From positions 2,852,001 to 2,916,000 of the forward strand of contig NZ_CP043329.1 in NCBI RefSeq assembly GCF_008195825.1: a stretch of 64,000 bases of DNA, given 5' to 3'. Source of the DNA: Pedobacter aquae (GTDB lineage: Bacteria; Bacteroidota; Bacteroidia; Sphingobacteriales; Sphingobacteriaceae). Shown here piece after piece: positions 1 through 8,908 of this stretch. Under the pieces are notes generated by a model, which worked only from the letters and a program-made list of their open reading frames with translations, was not told the DNA's origin and did not search any database. The stretch's first letter is position 1; the number at the start of each line of letters is the position of its first letter. The position numbers and the translations under genes are program-made.

Positions 1-1
1 C

Positions 2-685
2 TCTCACGATTTACAAGAACCATTAAGAAAAATCAGAGCTTTTGGAGACCGCCTACAAAACAAATATGCCCAAGAAATTTCCGAAGAAGGTTTAGATTAT
101 ATCAAGAGAATGCAAAGTGCATCAGAAAGAATGCAAACGCTTATTGATGATTTGCTTACTTATTCTAGGGTTACCCGCGGAGATGAAGGTTTTGAAGAGG
201 TAGATTTACATGAGCAAATACAAATGACATTAGAGAACCTTGAATTTGCTATAGAGAAAAAAGGTGCCACCATAGATATGATGGTGAACCATACCGTAAA
301 AGCTATACCTGGGCAAATTAGACAGCTTTTCCAGAATTTATTTAGCAACGCTATCAAATTCAGCAAAGAAAATGTTGCTCCTGTAATAGAAGTAAAATCA
401 GAAATAATAAGTGGTTCTTTATTGAATATGCCAGGGATTTATCCAAATAAAGATTACTGTGTAATTAAAATAAAGGATAATGGTATTGGTTTCGACCCAC
501 AATACGGAGATAAAATATTTGCGCTCTTCCAAAGGCTACATACCAGAAATGAATATGAAGGAACCGGTATAGGATTAGCTGTTTGTAAAAAAATAGTAGA
601 AAAACACGATGGATTTATACAAGCCGACAGTAAACCCGGAGAAGGCACTCAATTTACCATCATTTTACCTTATCAGGCTTCATGA
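2..685 (+). CDS. Sensor histidine kinase, C-terminal part (5' end outside window)
   Basis: The frame is open from base 2, so the start and any sensor domain lie upstream. What remains is the transmitter core. The HisKA motif S-H-D-L-Q-E-P-L has its phospho-acceptor His codon at 5-7. The ATPase domain shows an N box (NLFSNAIKFS), a G1 box (DNGIGFD), an F box (IFALFQRLH) and a G2 box (GTGIGLAVCKKIV). It would autophosphorylate on His and pass phosphate to a receiver. The 'SHDLQEPLRKI' form is typical of phytochrome-like and PAS-containing kinases of Bacteroidota. Its stop overlaps the next gene's start by four bases (ATGA), so the receiver protein at 682 is its likely partner. The input signal cannot be told from here. 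Confidence 0.93.
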   Translation, partial: SHDLQEPLRKIRAFGDRLQNKYAQEISEEGLDYIKRMQSASERMQTLIDDLLTYSRVTRGDEGFEEVDLHEQIQMTLENLEFAIEKKGATIDMMVNHTVKAIPGQIRQLFQNLFSNAIKFSKENVAPVIEVKSEIISGSLLNMPGIYPNKDYCVIKIKDNGIGFDPQYGDKIFALFQRLHTRNEYEGTGIGLAVCKKIVEKHDGFIQADSKPGEGTQFTIILPYQAS

Positions 686-1087
686 GTAAAAGAACCATAA
701 ATAGTGCTATTTGGATTGCCGAGGACGACCCTGATGATAGGTTGATGCTTAAAGAAGCCTTTGAGGAATTTAATTATACCAAACCTTTAGTTTTTTTTGA
801 GGATGGAGAAAAATTATTGAAAGCCTTAAAAAGAAGCGCATCAAATGGAAACCAAATCTCATTTTATTGGATTTGAATATGCCAAAAATTAACGGACATG
901 AAGTGCTAGCTTTTATCAAAGCTAATGAAAACACTAAAAACATACCCGTTATCATTTTCACCACTTCTAAAAGTGAGGAAGAAAAAAAGAAAGTTTAAAA
1001 ATGGGTGCTCGTGATTTTATTACTAAACCCTATAAGTTTAAAGATATGCTAAAAATTACCGGAGATTTAATTAAATCATACGGATAA
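682..1087 (+). CDS. Rcp1-type response regulator receiver, frame broken twice
   Basis: A single-domain receiver. The acidic pocket reads AEDDPDD near the N-terminus, the phospho-acceptor Asp lies in ILLDLNMP, the Thr in IIFTTSKS and the Lys in FITKPYKF. The frame is lost at the A5 run 828-832 and again at the A7 run 982-988. Adding one A to each run gives one continuous protein of about 135 residues ending at the TAA at 1085-1087. It overlaps the upstream kinase gene by four bases, so the two are translationally coupled and probably form a kinase/Rcp1-like pair. Since both breaks are single-base losses in A runs and all receiver motifs are intact, I infer sequencing errors rather than decay. 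Confidence 0.85.
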
Positions 1088-1098
1088 ATGATAATAAT

Positions 1099-2558
1099 AT
1101 GAAACCTGTTAAAGTATTATTAATTGATGATGATGAGGATGATTACATCCTTACCAAGGAAATATTTAGTGATATTCCGCAAAAAGAAAAATATCAGTTA
1201 AGCTGGATTAACAACTATGAAGAAGGTATTAATGCCATGCTGAAGAGCCATTATGATATTTACTTGGTTGATTACCGCTTAGGTAAATACACTGGCATTG
1301 ACTTGTTAAAAGAGGCCATTAAATCTAACGTTGGAGAACCTATCATTATCTTAACAGGAAAAGGTGATTCTAAAGTAGATGACGAAGCCTTACAAATTGG
1401 TGCGGCAGATTATCTTATCAAAGATAAAATAGACCCTTATACCATAGAACGCTCTATTCGATATGCTTTAAAACACACCTTAACTTTAAAAGCGCTAAAA
1501 GAGAGCGAAAATAAATTTAAAATTATTTTCGAGCGCTCTAAAGAACCTTTTGTTATTATAGATTCTTTTGGTGCTATTAGAGATATTAATGAAGCAGGTT
1601 TAAGATTTTTTAAATATACCAGAGAAGAACTTGAACTTATAAAAGGTGTCGATTTATACGTTAACCGTAAAGACAACGCCCAATTTGTTCAACAAATGGA
1701 TGAAAAAGGCTCTGTTAATGATTTTGAAACTCAACTGATCACCAAAGAAAAAGAGGTAAGAACAGTAGCCATATCCGCTTTTTTGCAAATAGACCAACAC
1801 GCTACACAAGAGCTTTATTACTGTATCATTCATGATATTACCAACAGAAAAAAGAAGAAAAAGCTATTGTAGATATTGAGAAACTAGCCGTAACAGAAAG
1901 AATTGTAAAAGGATTATCTAATGAAATAAGAAATCCTTTATCAAATATCAATTTATCTTTAGAACAGCTTAAGCTTGATTTAAATACAAGTGATGAAACC
2001 ATCAATCTTTATTTAAACATCTTAAAAACCAATTTCGATAAAATAAATCTTCTAGTTTCTAATTTAGTAAGCTCTACGCAAAATAGGGAACTCCATATCC
2101 AAACCAAAGTTCTTAACCATATTTTAGAAGAGTGCATCATTAAAACTGAAGATGAATTGGTTAATAATTTTTTAAGGATAGATAAAGACTTTAACACAAC
2201 AGATATTATGGTTGATGTTGATGAAGAGCAAATTATACAAGCCCTACAAAATATTTTCGTCAACGCTATAGAGGCCGGTGCTAGCTATATCTCTGTTAAA
2301 ACAGCAGTTAAAAACAACGAAGTAGAAATTCTTATTTCTGATAATGGTAATGGTGTTGAACCTGAAGATCAAAAAAGAATATTTGAACCTTTCTTTAGTA
2401 ATAAAGCTAAAAGTTTAGGTATGGGTTTAGCAAACACTCAAAAAATATTAATCAATCATAAAGGGAAAATAAGTTTGGATAATACCTCCATAAATGGTTC
2501 TACATTCGTAATTTCTATACCTGAAAGCAAACAGATTAATTTATGGAATTCCTTATAA
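1099..2558 (+). CDS. Receiver-PAS-histidine kinase hybrid, frame broken once
   Basis: Residues 1-125 are a receiver domain (acidic cluster D10-D15, phospho-acceptor D58 in LVDYRLG, Thr in ILTGKG, Lys in LIKDKID). Residues about 135-250 are a PAS domain. After an A6 run at 1848-1853 the frame continues one base earlier, giving a dimerisation segment and an ATPase domain with an N box (NIFVNAIEAG), G1 (ISDNGNGVE) and G2 (SLGMGLANTQKIL). One added A joins the parts into about 485 residues. The residue expected to be the phospho-acceptor His is Asn (GLSNEIRNPL, codon 1920-1922), although the motif around it is well kept. It follows the receiver gene after 11 bases and probably belongs to the same operon. 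It may signal without autophosphorylating, or act as an ATP-binding partner. Confidence 0.82.
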
Positions 2559-2626
2559 TTAAATTTTTTATTATTTAGCACATATAATCTAGAAATTTAT
2601 TAACATTGCAAATTAAAATATTAGAG

Positions 2627-3616
2627 ATGAGAAAAAACATTAAAAATTTTTTAGCATTATCAACGCTATTGGCATCTACCATTTTTATGGCTGTTGCTCA
2701 AGATACTAAAACTTCTACTGCAAAAACTTTTGGTGGCAGAGATCAATACAGAACTTGGTCAATAGGTGTTAATGCTGGAGCTTTAACCCCGGTTGTACTA
2801 ACAGGCGGTTCAAATGACTTTATCAATTGGGATGCTAATTTTGGATATGGCTTAAGTTTAAATAAGCAAGTTGCACATTCTTTCAGCTTACAAGCTAATG
2901 CCTTCTTCGGCAATTTATCTGGTAATAACGCTGATGCACCAGGTGGTAGAGTAGGTAATTACAGATCTTTCGACACTCAAATTGGTTTTGGATTAGACTT
3001 AAGAGGCGTTGTAAACGTTGCTACTGTTGACTTCTTAAAAAGAGAAAATGCATTAAATTTTAGCGTATCTACGGGTTTAGGTTTATTAGGATATGCTCCT
3101 AGTTATGTTAACCAAACAAATGCAATTATTGATTGGAAAGGCATCTCTGGCGCTTCTGGCGATAAAGATTTTATAAAAAGTGCTTATGTACCTGTAGGTG
3201 TTGGTGCTAAATTTAAAGTTTCTGAGTTGGTAAGTTTCAACTTGGGTTATACCATGAGCTTCCTTGATGCAGACAATCTTGATGCTAACTATGGTAAAGA
3301 AAACTCAAAGGATAAATTTTCTTACACTTATGCTGGTTTAGAATTCTCTTTAGGTTCTAAAAGCAAACCAAATTTAACTTGGGCTAACCCAATTGCAACC
3401 ATGTACGATGAACTTAACGATTCTAAATTACGTGAAGATGTTAATAAATTAAAGACTCGTACTTCTACTGCAGAGCAAGATGTACAAGATCTTAAAAAAG
3501 ATACAGATGGAGACGGTGTTGCAGACCATTTAGACAAATGCCCTGGTACACCAGCTGGCACTAAAGTAGATGGCGCTGGTTGTGCATTAGTAATCCCTCA
3601 GGCTAAAGCAAAATAA
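2627..3616 (+). CDS. OmpA-like outer-membrane barrel with TSP3 repeat, no OmpA_C domain
   Basis: The ATG at 2627 begins a clear signal peptide (MRKNIKNFLALSTLLA, cleavage near AVAQ). An in-frame TTG at 2606 is less likely because it lies in a -7-like element. Residues up to about 250 alternate polar and hydrophobic strands as in an outer-membrane barrel. A linker follows, then one calcium-binding thrombospondin type 3 repeat (DTDGDGVADHLDKCPGTPAG). In usual family members the peptidoglycan-binding OmpA_C domain follows. Here the protein stops about 20 residues later with PQAKAK, directly before a good terminator, so the end looks genuine rather than frameshifted. It is probably an abundant surface or porin-like protein not anchored to the wall. 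Confidence 0.85.
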   Translation: MRKNIKNFLALSTLLASTIFMAVAQDTKTSTAKTFGGRDQYRTWSIGVNAGALTPVVLTGGSNDFINWDANFGYGLSLNKQVAHSFSLQANAFFGNLSGNNADAPGGRVGNYRSFDTQIGFGLDLRGVVNVATVDFLKRENALNFSVSTGLGLLGYAPSYVNQTNAIIDWKGISGASGDKDFIKSAYVPVGVGAKFKVSELVSFNLGYTMSFLDADNLDANYGKENSKDKFSYTYAGLEFSLGSKSKPNLTWANPIATMYDELNDSKLREDVNKLKTRTSTAEQDVQDLKKDTDGDGVADHLDKCPGTPAGTKVDGAGCALVIPQAKAK

Positions 3617-3635
3617 TCTTACAAAACTATCATAG

Positions 3636-3668
3636 AAAAGCTCCGGAATATATTTCGGAGCTTTTTTT
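3636..3668 (+). terminator. Rho-independent terminator of the OmpA-like gene
   Basis: A 10-base stem (AAAAGCTCCG paired with CGGAGCTTTT) with a 10-base loop is followed by a T run, 20 bases after the stop codon. Confidence 0.85.
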
Positions 3669-3695
3669 GTATTAAAAGCTTTCATATATTTAAAT

Positions 3696-4739
3696 ATGTC
3701 AGTTTTTACTTATAAGCAAAGAAATTCCGTTGTTCTTATTGTATTATTACTTCTTGCTGCAGTAATACTGTACAGTTTAAGAGACCTATTTACCGCCTTC
3801 TTAGGTGCTATCGTTATTTATACCATTTTTAAACCTTTATACCTTTATCTGGTAAGAAAAGTAAAAACGTATGTGGCCGCAGGAATTGTAATATTATCAT
3901 CATTTACCATCATCATCCTACCTTTTTTTGCGCTTAGTTATATGATTATAGATCGTGTAACATCACTTAAACAAAATCAATTTCAGTTAAAAGCTTTAAT
4001 ATCTAGGTTAGATGATTTTGTTGGTCTTCAGTTAAATCAGCCTCATTTGGTAGATAAATACGTTAATAAACTGTCTATATTTATTCAGGAGCTTTTTCCA
4101 ACTTTCGTTGGAGGGGCATTTTTTATTTTTCTTGCGCTTACGCTGATGTATTTTGTGCTTTACTTTATGCTAGTAGAGATGGAAGCATTCGAAAATATTC
4201 TATTAAAATATGCCCCATTAAGAGAACATCATGCCAAGCAATTTGCAGAAGAACTCAAAAACACAACTTATTCTAATATATTGGGTCAAGGTTTAATAGC
4301 CTTAGTACAAGGTATGCTGGTAAGTATTTCCTTTTTTATTGTTGGGATAAACGATGCTATTTTTTGGGGAGTTCTAGGCATATTTCTATCCTTTTTACCC
4401 GTTGTTGGCGCACCACTAATAACGCTTCCCGCTGCAATTATTCTATTTTTAAATGGCGAAACAGGTCATGCTATTTTCCTTAGCATCTTCACTTTAACCA
4501 TCCTTATCAATATAGATAACATCATCCGTTTTATCATCAATAAAAAAGTTGCTGATACGCATCCTATCATCACGGTAATAGGTGTTATCATTGGTATACC
4601 GATGTTTGGTTTTGTAGGTTTAGTATTTGGGCCTTTACTACTATCGTGGTTTATACACTTAGCAGCTATCTATGAAATTGATATTATAGCAACAGAGCGA
4701 TTAGAAAATCATTTAGAAAACAAAAATTCAAATTCATAG
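3696..4739 (+). CDS. AI-2E family (TqsA/YdiK-like) membrane permease
   Basis: A 347-residue polytopic inner-membrane protein. It has two or three N-terminal membrane helices, a soluble segment around residues 85-150, then about five helices. The family-typical C-terminal signature is present: GVLGIFLSFLPVVGAPLITLPAAI followed by GVIIGIPMFGFVGLVFGPLLLSW. The family exports or imports small molecules (autoinducer-2 in TqsA, cations in others). The substrate cannot be inferred. The gene starts 27 bases after a terminator and is followed by the small envelope-stress genes, from which it is probably separately transcribed. Confidence 0.85.
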   Translation: MSVFTYKQRNSVVLIVLLLLAAVILYSLRDLFTAFLGAIVIYTIFKPLYLYLVRKVKTYVAAGIVILSSFTIIILPFFALSYMIIDRVTSLKQNQFQLKALISRLDDFVGLQLNQPHLVDKYVNKLSIFIQELFPTFVGGAFFIFLALTLMYFVLYFMLVEMEAFENILLKYAPLREHHAKQFAEELKNTTYSNILGQGLIALVQGMLVSISFFIVGINDAIFWGVLGIFLSFLPVVGAPLITLPAAIILFLNGETGHAIFLSIFTLTILINIDNIIRFIINKKVADTHPIITVIGVIIGIPMFGFVGLVFGPLLLSWFIHLAAIYEIDIIATERLENHLENKNSNS

Positions 4740-4807
4740 CATTTCCAAAACATTTTGGCAGGATATTTTCTTGTAAAATATAGATATTCACTTTAAAAAA
4801 AATCATC

Positions 4808-5074
4808 ATGACAGACAATTCAAAAACAGTTATAGCACTTTTAGCCGGATTAGCTGCTGGTGCTGCTTTAGGTTTATTATTCGCTCCAGAAAAAGGTTCT
4901 GATACAAGAGATAAACTTGCTGAATCTTTAAAAAACTTGGGAGATAGTATTAAAGAAAAAGCCGCCGAAGAAATTGATAATCTTACAGATTTAAAAGAAA
5001 AAATTGTAGGTAATATAAAATCTAAAATTAAGCAAACAGAAAACGAGTATGCTGATGATACAGAACATGCTTAG
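4808..5074 (+). CDS. YtxH domain-containing small membrane protein
   Basis: An 88-residue protein. A single Gly/Ala-rich membrane helix ([23 protein letters not shown]) is followed by the family hallmark '[13 protein letters not shown]' and a charged amphipathic tail. YtxH proteins are small general-stress envelope proteins of unknown mechanism. It is followed closely by a holin-like DUF1469 protein and a coiled-coil protein, a recurring trio in Bacteroidota. A second YtxH-like gene lies at 38912. A TGGCAGG motif about 50 bases upstream resembles the sigma-54-like boxes seen ahead of other small stress genes in this window, but its spacing is off. Confidence 0.85.
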   Translation: MTDNSKTVIALLAGLAAGAALGLLFAPEKGSDTRDKLAESLKNLGDSIKEKAAEEIDNLTDLKEKIVGNIKSKIKQTENEYADDTEHA

Positions 5075-5117
5075 TTTTTAGCATCAAAATTTTTTAATGA
5101 CAGACACACGTTGAGCG

Positions 5118-5453
5118 ATGGAAGAATTAATTGAAAAAATAAAAGAGCATTTAAACACAAGAATGAAGCTTGCCAAGCTTAGCCTTGTGGAAAAAGGAGT
5201 TTTGCTCTTTGCTAATTTAATAACAGATGGTTTAGTTATCATATTTATTGTACTTGCATTCCTTTTCGTGAGTCTGGCATTTGGTTTTTACCTTTCTGAA
5301 TTATTGGGTAATAGTTACGGGGGCTTCTTCTTGGTTTCTCTTTTCTATTTTTTAATGGCAGTAATTGTTTACGCTACTAAAGATAAGTATCTAGAAAAAC
5401 CGATAATTAACAATATGATTAAGAAAATTTTTAAGAAACAAGAGGAGGAATAG
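5118..5453 (+). CDS. Phage holin-like family protein (DUF1469, Phage_holin_3_6)
   Basis: A 111-residue inner-membrane protein. An N-terminal amphipathic helix (residues 1-28) is followed by two membrane helices (about 30-57 and 67-88) and a Lys-rich cytoplasmic tail. This is the layout of the Actinobacteria/Proteobacteria-type 'putative holin superfamily III' protein, found widely in non-phage chromosomal stress loci. The neighbours (YtxH upstream, small hypothetical protein two bases downstream) fit a chromosomal envelope-stress role and not a lysis cassette. Confidence 0.8.
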   Translation: MEELIEKIKEHLNTRMKLAKLSLVEKGVLLFANLITDGLVIIFIVLAFLFVSLAFGFYLSELLGNSYGGFFLVSLFYFLMAVIVYATKDKYLEKPIINNMIKKIFKKQEEE

Positions 5454-5455
5454 CA

Positions 5456-5919
5456 GTGGAAACTCAAGTTAAAATAGAAAATCTTCAACAGTTAAGAGCT
5501 CAAATAAAAACATTACGCTTACAACAAGCAGAACAAGAACTGTATTTCTTAGAAAAGAAACAGAGTTTTCAAGATGCGATAAAATCTCCTTTTAAATTCT
5601 TAAAAAAATAGGCTCTTTCTTAGGTTTTAATGCTAAAGAACAGCAAGGTGTAGGCCCAAAAAATGCAGATTGGGTAACCTCCTTAGCAAGAATACTGGTT
5701 CCGCTAGTTCTTAATAAAACTTTGTTAAGAGGTAATGGCTTATTTTTAAAATCAGTACTTACACTTATATCGCAAAGAGCTATTAATCCTCAAAATGTTA
5801 ACCAGTATAAACTGAGTAACTTGATAGACAAAGTAAGTTCTTGGATAAACTCAACTATAAAAAGCAAGAAGAAACAAGATGTTGATTATGGTATTCCGCC
5901 AGATAGCGAGACTTTTTAA
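5456..5919 (+). CDS. Hypothetical protein of the YtxH/holin cluster, frame broken once
   Basis: Begins at GTG 5456, two bases after the previous stop. Residues 1-45 are a Gln/Glu/Lys-rich coiled coil (LRAQIKTLRLQQAEQELYFLE). The frame stops at 5609-5611 directly after an A7 run (5602-5608). With eight A's it continues as KKIGSFLGFNAKEQQG to the TAA at 5919, giving about 155 residues. The C-terminal half contains a hydrophobic stretch (WVTSLARILVPLVLNKTLL). I do not recognise a named family. Tight linkage to the DUF1469 gene suggests a shared role at the inner membrane. Confidence 0.7.
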
Positions 5920-5920
5920 T

Positions 5921-5957
5921 AAAAAGGAGAGCTTTGATAAGCCCTCCTTTTTTTAAA
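5921..5957. terminator. Bidirectional terminator between convergent genes
   Basis: An A-rich arm ending AAAAAGGAG pairs with CTCCTTTTTT across a loop of about 14 bases. The T run on either strand can serve the plus-strand small-protein cluster or the minus-strand FabH-like gene. Confidence 0.7.
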
Positions 5958-7035
5958 ATTTATATACCACCGTATTGATATTCATACCTGCACCTACCGA
6001 AGTAAATAGCACTACATCACCTTTAATAATCTCATGTCCTTGATATTTGGTTTTCAAAATCAAATCTAATAAAGTTGGAACTGTAGCTACAGAAGAGTTA
6101 CCTAATTTAGCTATAGACATTGGCATCACATCTAATGGAGCATCCTCAATATCATATAGCTTAAAAAATCTTTTTAAGATAGCCTCATCCATTTTTCCGT
6201 TGGCTTGGTGTACCAATACCTTTTTTACATCATTAGGGTTTAAATTGGCTTTTTCTAAAGCTGTTTTCATTACTAAAGGAACATTCTTTAAAGCATATTC
6301 ATATACCTTGCGTCCATCCATTTTCAAGAAAATATCAGTGTAAGCGTCATAATCTTCCTTACTGCTGCCTTCCATTCTTAAAAACCAAGCCTCATTTTGT
6401 GTATGCGTTTGAGCTTTATGTGATAGAATACCAACATTTTCTTCTGTTTCTAAAGCGCTTATGATAACTGCACCAGCACCATCGGCATAAATCATACTAT
6501 CTCTATCATGCGGATCTATAATTCTTGATAAAGTTTCTGCACCAATAATCAGAACATTCTTAGCATCGCCAGCCTGAATATAATAATTAGCTTGTATTAA
6601 ACCTTGAACCCATCCTGGGCAACCAAAAGGCAAATCATAAGCCACACAATCTGGATTTTGAATTTCTAGTTTATGCTTAATACGGCTAGCCAATGTTGGT
6701 ACCATATCAGACCTGTTTGTACCGTACGAAATATCTCCAAAATTGTGTGCAACAATAATATAATCTAGAGACTCAGCATCTATCAAAGATGATTGTAAAG
6801 CATCTTGAGCAGCTAAAAAACCCAGCTCAGAAGCTGTTTGATTTGGTGCAGCATATCTTCTTTCTTCTATATCTGTTATGGTAACAAACTTTTTTATAAT
6901 ATCTGCATTACTACGATTGATACGTTGCCCATCTCGCTCAAAAAAATCATGATTAATAAAATCTTCATTTCTAACTACAACACCAGGTATATAGCTTCCA
7001 GTTGCAGTAATAACAGCTTTAATTGATTCGGTCAT
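5953..7035 (-). CDS. Beta-ketoacyl-ACP synthase III (FabH-like)
   Basis: A 360-residue thiolase-fold condensing enzyme. The FabH catalytic triad is visible: Cys139 in DLPFGCPGW, His276 in VLVHQANGK and Asn313 in KLGNSSVATVP. A GDGAGAV-type turn appears as YADGAGAV. Such enzymes join an acyl-CoA to malonyl-ACP to start fatty acid or secondary-metabolite chains. It is about 30 residues longer than E. coli FabH and matches the longer paralogue common in Bacteroidota, so it may serve a special lipid or aryl-polyene-like pathway, not bulk initiation. No fab or acyl carrier gene lies beside it, so I give no gene symbol. It stands alone between a terminator and a divergent gap. Confidence 0.85.
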   Translation of the reverse strand: MTESIKAVITATGSYIPGVVVRNEDFINHDFFERDGQRINRSNADIIKKFVTITDIEERRYAAPNQTASELGFLAAQDALQSSLIDAESLDYIIVAHNFGDISYGTNRSDMVPTLASRIKHKLEIQNPDCVAYDLPFGCPGWVQGLIQANYYIQAGDAKNVLIIGAETLSRIIDPHDRDSMIYADGAGAVIISALETEENVGILSHKAQTHTQNEAWFLRMEGSSKEDYDAYTDIFLKMDGRKVYEYALKNVPLVMKTALEKANLNPNDVKKVLVHQANGKMDEAILKRFFKLYDIEDAPLDVMPMSIAKLGNSSVATVPTLLDLILKTKYQGHEIIKGDVVLFTSVGAGMNINTVVYKF

Positions 7036-7120
7036 ATGTAAATTTTGAACTATATACCAAATTAGTATAAAGTATCCGAATTAAGAAATGTTAATTGAAA
7101 AAGCTAATTATCAATTTGAC

Positions 7121-8034
7121 TTAAAAGGTGTAAGATATTCCTGTATTAAATAAAAAGAAGAGTTTTCCATCCTCTGTATTATCAAAATTTTGAACTTGGT
7201 TTAAGGGCTTAATAAAATAAGGTGTAAAATTTAATTGTAGTTTTTTTATACGATAATTTAAAGGTATGGTAGCATTAAGAGCTAGTAATTGATATTTCCT
7301 TATTTCCTTTTGTTGCTCTTCTGTTACTGTTTCTGTGATAACACTTTCTGTAGGCGCTTGTGTACTACCAGGAAAGAAAGGTATTGGAGATGGCGTAGTA
7401 CCGCCAGGATTAGTGATTTTTCTCTCACGTGTAGTTTGGCTGTAATAAGTTTGAAAGAAAGATTGTGTACCTGCTAATAAAGATAGGGTTGGACTTACTT
7501 TTAGGTTTTTAGCCAACTTAATATCTTTAAGCAATTCTAGGGTGTTTACCAAATCATTCTGGTTTTTTCCAAACTGATAACTTGAACCTAGAGAAACTTT
7601 AAAAAACTCAGGCTGATAATAAACTGTGGCATCTGTAGTAGCATTAAAGGCACTTAAAATAATGCTGCTGCCATCTTTAAAAAAATACTTAGTAAAAGAA
7701 AGTACCCCACCAAATTTTTTCTTCTTATCTAAAGAGAAAACATAGCCAGGCGTAATACTCAAACCATCTGCGGCAAAACTATTAGCAGCTGCATTTATGT
7801 AAGCAGCAGAGCCTATAAAAAACCTTTTGCTGATATTATATTAATATTTGGCAGCAATACAGGTACACTGCTAAAATCTTTTCTACCTGCGTATGTTAGG
7901 TTTGAAACATATTGAGCACCCACATTAAAAAAAATTTGGGGATTGCTTACAGAGTCTTGTATAGCAGATTTGCCCTCTAGGCCAGCGCCTAATAATAAAG
8001 AAAATAAACCCCAAAATTTAATACATTTAAGCAT
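7121..8034 (-). CDS. Outer-membrane barrel protein, frame broken once
   Basis: The minus-strand start at 8034 gives an N-terminal hydrophobic signal (CIKFWGLFSLLLGAG). The frame stops just after an A6 run on the plus strand (7817-7822). One more base joins it to the downstream frame, for a protein of about 305 residues. Alternating strands and a terminal aromatic (GISYTF) mark an outer-membrane beta barrel. A Pro/Gly/Thr-rich loop sits in the middle (TNPGGTTPSPIPFFPG). The family is not recognised. It directly follows a low-complexity secreted protein gene on the same strand, separated by a strong palindromic hairpin. Confidence 0.65.
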
Positions 8035-8046
8035 AACATAAAATAA

Positions 8047-8070
8047 GAGCTGCCAGAATTCTGGCAGCTC
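8047..8070 (-). terminator. Perfect 24-bp palindrome, probable terminator
   Basis: GAGCTGCCAGAA is followed by its exact reverse complement, seven bases after the minus-strand stop at 8078. The minus-strand sequence continues into a T-rich stretch. It could end or attenuate transcription between the secreted protein and the barrel gene. Confidence 0.65.
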
Positions 8071-8077
8071 AAAATGA

Positions 8078-8722
8078 TTATTTACGATTTACATTAACTC
8101 TAGAAGCACTTTCAGATGAAGTCTCTGTACTTACTTTTTTATTACCAACTTTTGCATTGCTTTTAGAAGAAGTATTCTTGGTTGAACTAACATTTAACTC
8201 TTTTCTAGAAGCGTTTGAATTTGTATTACTTTTTAAAGAAGTTTCATTATTTACTTCAACTGTAGCTTTAGCACCTTCTGCTCTTTCTTTAGCTTCATTA
8301 GCTTTTGCTAAACCAGCATCCCTTTTTTCAACTACCTTAGTAGATAAAGATTCGCCAGCTTTTGCGCCATTTTTAATTATTTTTTCCCCATTTATAGCAG
8401 ATTGTGAAGAAGCATTTAACTCTGCCGTAGCACCAGCACTTTGCTTTGCTACTTCTGCATTTAAAGACCCTTTAGCCGCCGCATTTGCATCTACTGCCGT
8501 TTGTGCGGCTTTTTGAGCAGTTGCTTGTGTTTGCGTTGCGGTTCTGGTTGCTACTTCTGTGGTTTTTTCAACCGCTTTTTGTGTAGCCGCTTTAACACCA
8601 GATGTTGCAACTTGGCTTGCTACTTGAGTGGAAACACCAGCACCTACTTGTACTTGGGCTACTGCTACATTAGCACTTAATCCTATAACTGCTAATGCTA
8701 ATAATTGAAATTGCGTTTTCAT
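8078..8722 (-). CDS. Low-complexity Ala/Lys/Ser-rich secreted protein
   Basis: A 214-residue protein with a clear signal peptide (MKTQFQLLALAVIGLSANVAVAQ). The mature part has almost no aromatic residues. Residues about 24-100 are Ala/Thr/Gln-rich with heptad-like spacing (ATQKAVEKTTEVATRTATQ), followed by a Lys/Glu/Ala segment and an Asn/Ser/Lys-rich tail. It is probably an extended or helical periplasmic or surface protein. I recognise no family. The next gene on the same strand is an outer-membrane barrel, so the two may work together, but this rests only on position. Confidence 0.75.
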   Translation of the reverse strand: MKTQFQLLALAVIGLSANVAVAQVQVGAGVSTQVASQVATSGVKAATQKAVEKTTEVATRTATQTQATAQKAAQTAVDANAAAKGSLNAEVAKQSAGATAELNASSQSAINGEKIIKNGAKAGESLSTKVVEKRDAGLAKANEAKERAEGAKATVEVNNETSLKSNTNSNASRKELNVSSTKNTSSKSNAKVGNKKVSTETSSESASRVNVNRK

Positions 8723-8908
8723 AATTCATTATTTAAGTTTAAAAATTGAGCTAGGCTCTTTAATTAACACTATATATTTGTGTAACAAAAACATATACAT
8801 TCTAACTTACGCAATGCTTATGCCAATAGATTTTGAATAGCCAAAAATTCATTAAAAGCTTTACTTATTGTATATTTTTTTTATACAATTTGTATAGGAA
8901 AAAGGTCG

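Noticed and set aside
4756-4770. Sigma-54 promoter before the first YtxH gene
   Set aside because: TGGCAGG is present, but the bases 10 after GG are TC, so the -12 element is not in place. It is only suggestive.
5118-5453. Prophage lysis gene because of the holin-like family name
   Set aside because: No other phage genes are nearby and the family is common in chromosomal stress clusters.
5602-5608. Programmed -1 frameshifting at A7 in the third gene of the YtxH cluster
   Set aside because: The A runs could be slippery, but the same one-base loss occurs at G5 in rarA and T4 in def, which are not slippery sites and need no frameshift in their families. Sequencing error explains all cases at once.
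8157-8516. Antisense open frame inside the low-complexity protein gene
   Set aside because: The repetitive Ala/Lys/Ser codons leave the opposite strand open by composition. It has no recognisable protein character.
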